From Isoetes taiwanensis (lineage: Eukaryota; Streptophyta; Lycopodiopsida; Isoetales; Isoetaceae): a DNA stretch of 64,000 nucleotides. The notes beneath the pieces were generated by a model that saw nothing but the letters and a program-made list of their open reading frames with translations, made no database searches and was not told the origin of the DNA. This document shows, piece by piece, positions 55,051 to 64,000 of this stretch; position 1 is the stretch's first letter; each line of letters opens with the position of its first letter. A program made the position numbers and the translations under genes. The stretch spans positions 5,490,488-5,554,487 of the forward strand of contig JAJEKV010000053.1 in NCBI GenBank assembly GCA_021234155.1, in the 5' to 3' direction.

Positions 55051-55784
55051 TGAACTTGAATTGACTGGTCCAATAAAGTTACTAGCAAAATCATAGCAAA
55101 TGTGAGCTTATTAGTCCATGCATATATGCATGTATATCCTAAAGCATACCAAGAGACATGTCTGAGCTGAAGTATCAAAGATCAACCTTCAGGTGAATGC
55201 ACAGTGTAGAAATAAAAAATGATTGATATAATGTGGACTCTGATGGTATTTTTTATATCAAAATGCTAGTATGAAAAGACGAAATGAGAAAAGGTTAAAC
55301 CATGAATGGGTAGGAACAGAAAGGGCAGGAAATGAACATTGATTCAGATGAAAAATAGCTGCTCTGCTTTGCTCAATTCATAACTTACCATAGTTGTTAC
55401 TGTTGTGAGAAGCAATTAAAGGAGCTTAGCCAACCATGCAAATAGAAAGGCCTCATGAATTGATGAAGATGCACCGCAATTGTTCCACCACAAACATGAA
55501 ATGCCCGTGTAGATTCCACAGCAGTAAGAACCATTATGTTCATCAAAGGTCAACAAAACGTTAGATCAGGAAACTCCTTTACGTGAGATCGAAGAAGTGA
55601 AATAAAGAACTGCAAAAAATTGCAGCCCTAAACTTTGGCGTCTTTCCATCTATCAGACTTGTAATCACATTTTGTTTCGCTGTAGTTGCATCAGATTGGA
55701 GCTTTGGTCTGCCTTGCTAGTTACCCGGTTGAAACATCTGCGATCTAGAATGCAGGTGACCACCAGTTTACAGGGAACAATAGG

Positions 55785-55875
55785 TTTGGAGCAGTCACCA
55801 GTATATCCTAGGTATATTCCAGCATATACCTAGGATATGCCACAAACTACAAGCGAGGGTTTGCCCAAAAAGTGC
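55785..55875. repeat. Palindromic TATACCTAGGATATGCC block, copy 2
   Basis: GTATATCCTAGGTATATTCC and GCATATACCTAGGATATGCC form overlapping inverted repeats, followed by GCGAGGGTTTGCCC. The related block at 2050-2130 has the same order. Confidence 0.6.
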
Positions 55876-55964
55876 TCCAATACCTCAAAAAGTACCCCTC
55901 AAAAACGCCTGTAGAATCCCTTTTTTGTGTAAAACAACGGGGGATAAAATGGTTTAGAATCAAG

Positions 55965-56112
55965 GTATATGGCCATAATCCCCCTTTCCTCATTTGTCAT
56001 GTAATACCATGCTATATTTGGTAATAATCCCCCTGTCCTCAGATGTAAAATAATCCATGTTACTACATTTGGCCATAATCCCCCATTTCCTCACGTGTAA
56101 AATAATACCTGT
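55965..56112. repeat. Tandem repeat, ~55-bp unit, three copies
   Basis: The unit (GG)CCATAATCCCCC or GTAATAATCCCCC, then TTTCCTCA or TGTCCTCA, then TGTAAAATAATAC occurs three times, starting near 55973, 56020 and 56070. Confidence 0.75.
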
Positions 56113-56739
56113 GACGTTCCCTGAATATATCACGGAGCTCGGGGCGTATACATCTGGGGACTTCCCCCTCCATGGCAATCAGCTCATCATGGCGGGGGCC
56201 TCCGTCTAACTTCGGACCATCCATAGAAAGATGCGTTGAAGGACGGAGGTCATTCATTACGCCTTCAATGGGACTCTAAGTGGCGGAGGCGTGAATACAT
56301 GTTAGCACCACGGCATAAATCATGCATAAAATAACCACCACGAAGGGTGGCATCCATCAAAGTACTAATGTCAAAGAAAATGCATCTAATCCTAAAGAGA
56401 GAAAAAGCGCCCCAAACCCGGGTTTTACGCATTTCCGGACTCTGTGAGGATGGGTGACGGCTCGGTCTCGGGGATTCAGTGGGGGCAGGGGAATCTTAAC
56501 ATGGCGTTGGGGGCATAGAACATTAGCTAGGGTTGTCACTCCATCGCCCCTCATTGCTGAGATGAGAGTGGAACCAAGCTGTAAACCATTGTAGCCTTCG
56601 GAGCGCAATCCCAAGGTATCACCCGCGCCGGGACTACCGGGTTACATCTCCAGGTCGATGGGCAGGTCAGGAGAAGTGTCCTTCAGTCGCGGTGAATCCA
56701 TGGAATTGTGAGCTAGAATCACGTCATCGTGACCCAGCA

Positions 56740-58930
56740 TCCGTACCGACCTATACCTAACTTTATCTTCAAAATGCGGGGATGATCACCATTGTACTCG
56801 AATTAGCGGGATATGCAAACCCTCGTGACCCGGCTATTAAATACAAGCTCAGAAGGAGTCCCGTGGCAGCACATGCTCGGAGACCCCCCCACTTCATCCT
56901 CACGGCCCTTATCTAGTGCTTCAATGATGCCATAGATCCACGGCTCAGTGGGATCTTGTACAGGCGCATCTAATGGGAATAATACAGGGGCTCTATCACA
57001 GGGCATGCTACAATACATGTGCTTTCGGAAGGTCTCTACCCCGTAATCCCCCATCTACAGGTGCTAACTAAAGCAAAAGAGCGCTAAACCATCAACCAAA
57101 GCACCGAGACTAGAGATAAGAATACTCACCATATCAAACAAAGGTTGCTGCTTGGTAAACCAGAAAAAGCAGAGAGAGAACACACCGGTATGCTATAGAT
57201 CAACAAAGTAACCTCTTGACTAAGCTGTCAAATCGGTCTTGAACGCTCCATCTCGACTAAATTTGAGAAGAGGTGCAGGCTGCTGCTTCACCTCCATCTC
57301 AATTGCTCTAATTCAATTGGGCACAAAGCCCCAATTTAGATTGTCTATATTGAGCCCTACCTTGTGATTTGGGCCAGGTGACATCATTAATTAACTAATT
57401 AAGCTAATTAGGCCAATTAAGACAAAAATAATACTTTAATTAGGTTCTGACTAATTTGGCATAGCTAAATTAATCCTGTCAGCATTGTATATTTAAATCT
57501 CGTGGGCTTTCCGCATTCTCCCCAAGTGATGTTGTCTCGACGTCAATTGCAGAATACAATACAGTATTGAGTTGCGAGAATATGATTTGACGAAGTGTGG
57601 TGTATAACTAGGTGGCTGTGAAGTCACTAGTCTGGACTTAGAGTTGGTTGACCGCGTGTTACTATCGCACATAATTACATGATGGGAATGTCTAATATTA
57701 CGTACGATACAATGCTACGGAAGAGCATAATGATGTCATATATATGAAGATATTGGGTTAAGGTATGATCCCGGAATGCGCTCAGCCCCATGTGGTTTGG
57801 GGTTGAGCTATCCTGAATCTCATTCATTCGCTAAGGCATATGGAAGAGTTTAAATGGAGTGAAAATAGACTGGAAGTAAAAGATCTGGCACCTCCAGGTG
57901 ATGTTACGTTTTCGGGGGATGGTTTGGAAGGGTCAGCCGAGGCAACATCGGCCAGTTACTTCGGCGTTGCTCAGGGCAATTTATTGGTTTGGGATAGATG
58001 TATGAATAGTGGAAGAAGAAAGAAGGGAATGCCGATGAGCTTTTACAGCGAATTACTCCTTTGAGGATAACCAGTCAGAATGCATGAATTTCAAGTCCAG
58101 TAAAATCAGTGTGTTGATGGGTTAATTATAAGATAGGTAGTCCATATAGTGAAGGTTACCCCTACAATTCTGCTGATCTTTGGCGGGATCAGCGGGGCAT
58201 AGACCCGCAGATTATGACTTTGGCTGCAGTGTAAGGAACCGGACCATCTTAAGGCGTTACTGAGATGAAAACATTGGATTTTCTATTAAGAGACCGGTTT
58301 AGATGCCTGTTATGAGGAGCCAAAGCTGACAGGTTCAATAATCAAAGTTGAAGTTGGCTTGGATAACTTAGAAATTAGGTTAATTGGCATTTAAAGCCGG
58401 TTAATATGGAGGACACAAAGGATCCTTGGTGAAAGAAGCCTTTAGAAAAGCTGCATGTGGCATAATGGTGAAATCATAGGTTATGTATGCAGGGGTTAAA
58501 GGCACCATATGACACCAAAGGAATGGTTGAAATAACTAGAGACCCTATCAAGAGAATATAGGCGGCATATACTGCAGAGTCAACACTAGAGTGCACATCC
58601 ATTTGGGAAGATAATAGATGGCGAGCACATCAAAAGGCCTGACAATGGGTTTGTTTGAAGAACTACCATGGTTATAAGTTTAGCTAGGGTTAGAGCATAA
58701 CTTTCTAGCATTGTGAGATGTGAGGAGACAACCTATGTTTATTGTATACATCACCGTTGTACACATCACGATCGTATCTATCTTAGGGGAGGTAATCTGG
58801 GTGGCAATTCTGGAGATACGTTCGGAAATGTGCAAGGGCCAAGTCAATCCGTTGCATGGTAGGGTATGATGTGGTAGTTAGCGTTGAAATAAATGTCAGC
58901 GGCCAATAGAGGCATCAACTTAAGGTAGTG
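56740..58930. repeat. 2.3-kb unit, direct copy 1
   Basis: Shared landmarks with copy 2, in the same order and orientation, include CTAACTTTATCTTCAAA (56757), AGACTAGAGATAAG (57108) and TTAATTAACTAATTAA (57388). Next come GAAGAGCATAATGAT (57720), AGTCCATATAGTGAAG (58139) and AGTCAATCCGTTGCATGGTA (58842). A 74-codon frame at 57840-58064 has no counterpart in copy 2, so it is probably not a gene. Confidence 0.75.
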
Positions 58931-59029
58931 GGGTTGAGTGAGCACAATGGTACAATTCGAGGATAAGTAGCGAATAAAAAGCAGTTACACGCTAAATGTT
59001 CGAATGTCTTGCATAGACACCTACTGATC

Positions 59030-61265
59030 CTTCCTCTCACCTAACTTTATCTTCAAAGTGCGGGATGATCACACAGCATACCCAGTGTCGGACCCTTGCC
59101 CGGCTTTGACCGGCTATTAGGCCTAGCTCACTTGAAGGGAGTCCCGGAAGCGCCTTTTGTGCTCGGGAGGCGGGGACCCCACCACACTTCATCCGCTACT
59201 GACCTGTCTGGTGCTTCAATGGTGCCATAGATTCCTGACTCGGTGGGATCATGCGAGCCGCATCAATGGGAGATAATCACCAGGGCTCTGTCAGGGCATG
59301 CACTGATATGGGCTCAGTCTCTACCCCAGCGTAATCTGTCTCGGGGTCTAACTAAGCGCTAAACTGAGGCTAAACCCAAAACACACCGCGAGACTAGAGA
59401 TGAGCCTCCATATCAAACAAGGGTTGGCCTAGCATTGAAGCCACGGAGCAGAGGCCACACGTGAGGCTGCACTTGGGTGGCTCAGTAACCTCTGACTGGC
59501 GTCAAATCGGTCTTGGGGTGCTCCATCGACTAATTTGAGATTGCACCTTCTCCTCCATCTCAGTGCTCCTAATTCAGTTGGGGCTAGGCCCACAATTTGG
59601 GTCAATCTATTGAGCAATCGATTGTGGGCGGTGGCGTTAATTAACTAATTAAATGAATTAGGTCAATTGAGACAAAAATACATAATTGGGTTACTGATAA
59701 TTTAGCATAGCTAAATTAATCCTTTAAGTCAACCTAGGTTAACATACCCATGGTGCCATCTACTCATTGATGTGATGTATTTTATACATATCTGGTACTC
59801 AAAATGCGTGGGCGTCACATTCTCACCTTAGAAATGATGTTGTCCTCGGCGCATCAAGGAGGCACTGTAGTGCAGGCCAATACCACGAGTTGCGAAATAA
59901 ATTTTGCGACCCAAGTGTAGGAACCTTAAGGTGGCTGTGTCAGGTCACTATGGTCTGGACTTAGAGTTGGTTGACATTATTTTCATGATATATGATAGGA
60001 ATGGTGGAATATTCGTGATAATGTTCTGAGGAAGAGCATAATGATAATAGCCATAATAGCCGAGGATGATCCCTCAAGCTATTATCCCAATGGTTGGGTT
60101 GACTATCCTAGTCGTCGTTACTAAAGTTATGGAGAGTTTAAATGGGTACCAAAGAAATAGCTAAGAATGGGAGTCTAGCATGTCTTTGGAGTGCGATGTT
60201 ACGTTCAAAAGAAACACTCCGGGATGGTTGGAAGGGTGTTGAAATAACAGCAGGTAATGAGAGCTTAACTTCCTGGTTCTGGGTAATGAATTACTTGATA
60301 TAAAACATTTATTCAGTTTTGGGGATAGATATGTGCCAAAATATCTGATGCTGGAAGAAAGAATGCGATGACTTTGACAATTATACCTTTAGGGATAGCA
60401 GGGTGGGGGCAATACATAGGAATTCAAGTCGATAAAATCAAGGCACGAGGTGCTGTTAAAATTCGAGAAGATTTGAATTATATATAAGACGTTGAAAGTC
60501 CATATAGTGAAGAGTTACCCTACAATTCTAGATCTTAGTAGAAATTTGGAGGATCAGTTGCCCTTGGGCATAGACCCTTAGGATTATGACTTTTTGAAAC
60601 TCTTAGGAGTGTAAGGAACTGAGATAATCTTAAAGCGTTACTAACGAAATCGAAACATTGGATTTTCCTATTAAGAGACGGGGAGGGTTTTGGTGCATAA
60701 AACTTCATTATAGAGGAGCCAAAGCGACAAGGTTTAGTAATCAAAGTTGAAGTTGACATTGGCGAGGGAGCCAGAGTTAAGTTGTGACTAAAAGCATGGT
60801 GTGGGACGCGAAGGATCCTTAGTGAAAGCCTTTAGAAGAAGCTGCGTAACCGGTAATAATGAATTTAATCCAGGTATGGGTTATATCTGAGGGTTGGTAC
60901 CCATGAGCACCTAAGGAATGGTTCGAAATAACTAGAGACCTATCACTGTTGACTATACTAAATTCCCAACTCTAGAATTGTTATCCATTTGGGAGGCTAG
61001 ATGAAACACATATAAAATACATAGGCAATGGGTTTGTTTGATGGTTATAGTTTAGCTAAGTTAGAGCATAGCATTGTGGATAATGGAATATGTTGTATGT
61101 ATACGTTACATGCCTACGATAAATATCTTAGGGAGGTAATCTGGGTGATGCGGAATCGCGTTCGATATTACCGAAAGGGCCAGTCAATCCGTTGCATGGT
61201 AGGTATGACCAGCGGTAGTTGGCGGTTGAAATAAATGTCAAGCGACCAATAGAATAAAGCTTGGG
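59030..61265. repeat. 2.3-kb unit, direct copy 2
   Basis: It carries the same landmarks as copy 1, displaced by about 2.25-2.36 kb: CTAACTTTATCTTCAAA (59042), TTAATTAACTAATTAAA (59638), GAAGAGCATAATGAT (60032), AGTCCATATAGTGAAG (60497) and CAGTCAATCCGTTGCATGGTA (61181). Many small indels show that the duplication is old. Confidence 0.75.
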
Positions 61266-62079
61266 TAGTAGGCTAATCCTAACATAATGTAGCTCTTTCT
61301 TTGAGATAAAAGTATTATATGGGTACGATTTCTTGACTTGCTCGACTCCTCGAAATATGTCCTATGTTTATTGAGGAGTATTTGGATGCCGAAGATCCTG
61401 GCCCAACCACAAAGCTGGCTTGGCGTCTAACAATGCAAAATAGCACGACAACGTAGGAATAGCTCCAGAGTTAAATCTGAAAAGTTGGGGTTTCCCCTTT
61501 TGTTTCTTTTATATGACCTTTGGGGTTAGGGCCTGGGGAAGACATGTGACAAGGAGTTTAAAATGCATGTTTGTAGCCATGTGCAACATGAGAGATTGCC
61601 CCTGGGGTGCAACCCTTTGATTTCAAGTACATGTTGTCAAGGCGGATGTGGGAGGGTGGGCGTGGCGTTATAATATACATATTGATGCAGGTATGCTGAG
61701 GCGTCACACTATGCGATAGCGCCATAGTCATTGCTTCATCTGTATATGAGCCTTGGGCATTGGTTGACCCCATGGTGCGATACAGGTAGAATACTCATTT
61801 TGTGGTGCATTCCTTTTATATTTGGTATTACGTATTGATGACGGGCCACCCTTCGTGGTGGTATATTATTATTATTTAGCCCACGGTGCTAAGATGTATG
61901 TCCTTCCTTTCGCTATATAAGTTCCATAGGCGGAGCAGATGACACCTCAGAGTGTCCTTCACACGGGCACATAGCCATCATGAGTAGTCCGTCGGACGGA
62001 GGCCTTTCGTGGTGATGGAGTCACCATGGGTGAGAATGCATATTCACGATGGGAGCATCATATCGGTGTCACGTTGGTA

Positions 62080-63325
62080 TGTTGATTTTTGGTAGACGGG
62101 ATCATAGCACAGCCGTATTCTAACTCGTTAGATGGAGCAGTTAGTAGCCGGTTTTAATTTAAGAATAAACTATCCAACTCCATAGGCAGCATGAGGGTTG
62201 GCTTGGCCCTGAATTATGGGAAATAAGCTAGCTAGGGATTAGCGTGTGAGTTGTTAGGTAGAGTTATGCTAACTTAGGAGGCAGTCTCCTTCTTTAATGC
62301 TATATCTTTCTACTGGTAACTCAGTGGAACTGTGCAGGGACTCCAATTGATCAAAAGCATATGTGGGATCGTCAAAGCGACGTGGATAAGCCACGCTATT
62401 GAAAGGGCATGATCGGCAAATTAGGTCTTCAGGAATTCAAAACAAACTACGGGCCCTCACCTGGGCATGGAAGGAGGAAGGAAGGTTCTGTATTCGCCCA
62501 ATCTCTTCGCAGTTTCGTGCGTGCAAAATACAATTATGAGGGCTCTGTTGCCCTCAATCACCCCGTGTGAATATGCCGCAAACCAAAGGGAGCAGGGATT
62601 TTAATTTAAATGTGTTGGACACAATGGTTGTGTTAATTAATGTGAATGTTGGTTATGTGGTTGTTATACAATGTCGATGGTTGTTGTAACTGTTAGGGAT
62701 TTAATTTTTATATGTTGGATGTTAATGGTTTGTGTTTTCAAATTTAGCCCTTGAGGCCTTAAAATCCCAGTGTGACAAAAATTTTAGAATTCAAACCCGA
62801 GAAAAAACTGATTCATTTGAGGGCTTTCATCACCTATAGCTTTTGAATTTGATCATAATAAAACAAATGAACATAAGTAAGTTACCATAAAGATAGAGCA
62901 GATTCAGTCCCATTGTTAGTCATAGTTTGCAACACCATACACAACCATTTTCAGCTGGATTTAACGGTACAGCAGCCTCCATGGATTCTTGTGGTGAAAC
63001 CAAATTGAGGCTTTTACATTTGTTGCCTGGGATCGACAAATTTAGCAATAACTGCCTCAAAATCTTAAATCATGGTAATTTTTGCAAAAGCTTCGGAATG
63101 AGCCATAAAACAATATCAATAAGCAATCTGTGTCATTTGTGCGGATCTTGAAAGCCACCAAGCCGGCCGAAAAATTCGCATTTAGCATAGATAACAACCA
63201 AACTTTGCCTTATCCATATCTTCATGCGCTATCAAGATCTCCCAGTAATAAAATCATCTCAAAGCGAGGCTACGGATCAAAAGTTATATTAAATGTGTTG
63301 GCATGCACTACATCGCAACGCCCTT
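62080..63325. other. No gene recognised
   Basis: Short frames only. A TGTTGG/GTTGTT-rich stretch lies at 62625-62735. Confidence 0.4.
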
Positions 63326-63330
63326 CAAAG

Positions 63331-63512
63331 CCCTTCATTGTGCCCATTAGCACCATACACACAAAGGCTTTTGTTGTGAGCCATTGGTTACATTGTTGAC
63401 CATTGAAAGGCTGAAATCAATGTGGCCCTTCATGCCATTGCTTGCGCCACATGCACCAAGGGCTTTGTTGTGAGCCATTAGTTGTTGACCATTGAAAAAG
63501 GCTAAAATCAAT
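63331..63512. repeat. Tandem repeat, ~90-bp unit, two copies
   Basis: The unit CCCTTCAT...GGCTTTTGTTGTGAGCCATT...TTGTTGACCATTGAAA, then AATCAATG occurs at about 63331-63421 and 63423-63512. Confidence 0.8.
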
Positions 63513-63624
63513 GAAGAAACTTCGGAAATGGTGCACTCTAGATGCGCATTGGTACATTTGAACATCCACTTGAAGTCATAGGAAAACCTTGGTGGCGTAC
63601 AAAACACACAAAACCCTACATTGT

Positions 63625-63740
63625 TGTACATATTCGTCGGAGGCCAATCGGCCCTGGGACCAAATTACCGCGTGCGACAAGCCCGTTACAGATTCAAACC
63701 CCGGGAGGAAAATCGCGACAACAAACTGCTGGCGGTTGGC
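63625..63740 (-). mobile_element. LINE-family 3' end fragment
   Basis: GTCGGAGGCCAATCGGCCCTGGGACC followed by AAACCCCGGGAGGAAAATCGCGAC resembles the 3' end of LINE copies A-C on the minus strand. The microsatellite tail is not visible. Confidence 0.5.
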
Positions 63741-64000
63741 TAAAATATACCATATATACACATAGATTCGACTTTCTCGGGATGTATACGACTTTTGGAG
63801 GTGGAAAACCCTATATGTAAATAAAAGCCGGTTCCACAGTAGATGTACTTACGGACTTTCTTGGTGCACTTTCCCTGTCGAATCCTTTTACTTGAGTTTG
63901 TGCACCATAGCCTTATTTGGGGATCAACACTAGGATTAAAGACCCGGTCACATTTGAGGCACATTGGTCCCTTTGAACACTAAAGGTGCGATACAGTCAA

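Larger units (their letters stand above)
56128..62075. mobile_element. 6-kb unit with inverted-repeat ends, class unknown
   Basis: The left arm (about 56160-56350) contains GGCCTCCGTC, GTTAGCACCACGG and ACCACCACGAAGGGTGGC. The right arm (about 61850-62030) contains the reverse complements GCCACCCTTCGTGGTGG, CCACGGTGCTAAG and GACGGAGGCC in the matching order. The arms are diverged and about 200 bp long. Between them lie two diverged direct copies of a 2.3-kb unit. No transposase, integrase or reverse transcriptase is recognisable. A decayed MULE-like element or nested LTR remnants could give this pattern. Confidence 0.5.

Noticed and set aside
57840-58064. 74-codon frame MEEFKWSENRLEV...
   Set aside because: The matching part of the second 2.3-kb copy is not open, so the frame is not conserved.
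63130-63399. 89-codon plus-strand frame
   Set aside because: It runs through the 90-bp tandem repeat and shows no motif.
1-64000. tRNA, rRNA, CRISPR and riboswitch features
   Set aside because: No tRNA-like cloverleaf boxes, rRNA-like blocks or regularly spaced repeat-spacer array were seen by eye.

Overview
The window looks like nuclear DNA of a vascular plant, most likely a homosporous fern. Genes have GT-AG introns. Plant families are present: a PLS-type PPR protein, a plastid BASS transporter and a TPK potassium channel. Most of the rest is decayed transposable-element sequence (LINE, copia, hAT-like, pogo). The fern call is inference from the PPR style, the LINE family and the long TE-rich spacers; no sequence search was run.

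Layout. 0.5-2 kb: minus-strand PPR pseudogene. 2.8-5.0 kb: long PPR open frame, plus strand. 6.5-7.5 kb: decayed or partial NUF2-like (kinetochore) gene, plus strand. 8.5-8.7 kb: short palindromes. 8.9-17.9 kb: nested transposons. A minus-strand LINE is split by a 6.2-kb hAT-like element (10894-17065, 8-bp target duplication), which itself holds a second LINE copy, a 0.33-kb MITE and possible captured host exons. 18-21 kb: repeats. 21.2-23.9 kb: intact eight-exon BASS1-type gene. 24.6-25.2 kb: LINE tails, then a cluster of heat-shock elements with a TATA box. 27.7-32.1 kb: copia integrase, a LINE 3' end, then copia gag/protease.

32.05-35.7 kb (minus): the most unusual locus, a decayed gene chain. 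In transcript order it encodes a ParB-like domain, a region resembling a DNA amino-methyltransferase, and an FCP1-like HAD phosphatase that stops at a junction with the copia element. Its introns and 5' side carry a set of GC-rich hairpins sharing a GCGC-TAN-GCGC core. 36.6-37.2 kb: LTR-like sequence with a tRNA-Met-type primer-binding site. 37.2-37.9 kb: DUF7869-like remnant. 40.0-45.0 kb: pogo/Tigger-type element with matching ends and TA duplication, carrying a broken transposase and a convergent second small gene.

48.3 kb: one exon of a mitochondrial carrier (minus). 49.4-51.8 kb: intact two-exon TPK channel gene (plus). 53-55 kb: second PPR pseudogene (minus), sharing a palindromic upstream block with the first. 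56.1-62.1 kb: 6-kb structure with inverted-repeat ends and two diverged direct copies of a ~2.3-kb unit. 62-64 kb: tandem repeat and LINE end.

The likely functional genes are BASS (21.2 kb), TPK (49.4 kb) and possibly the PPR gene (2.8 kb). They are independent host genes rather than a pathway. No tRNA, rRNA, CRISPR or bacterial operon features were seen.
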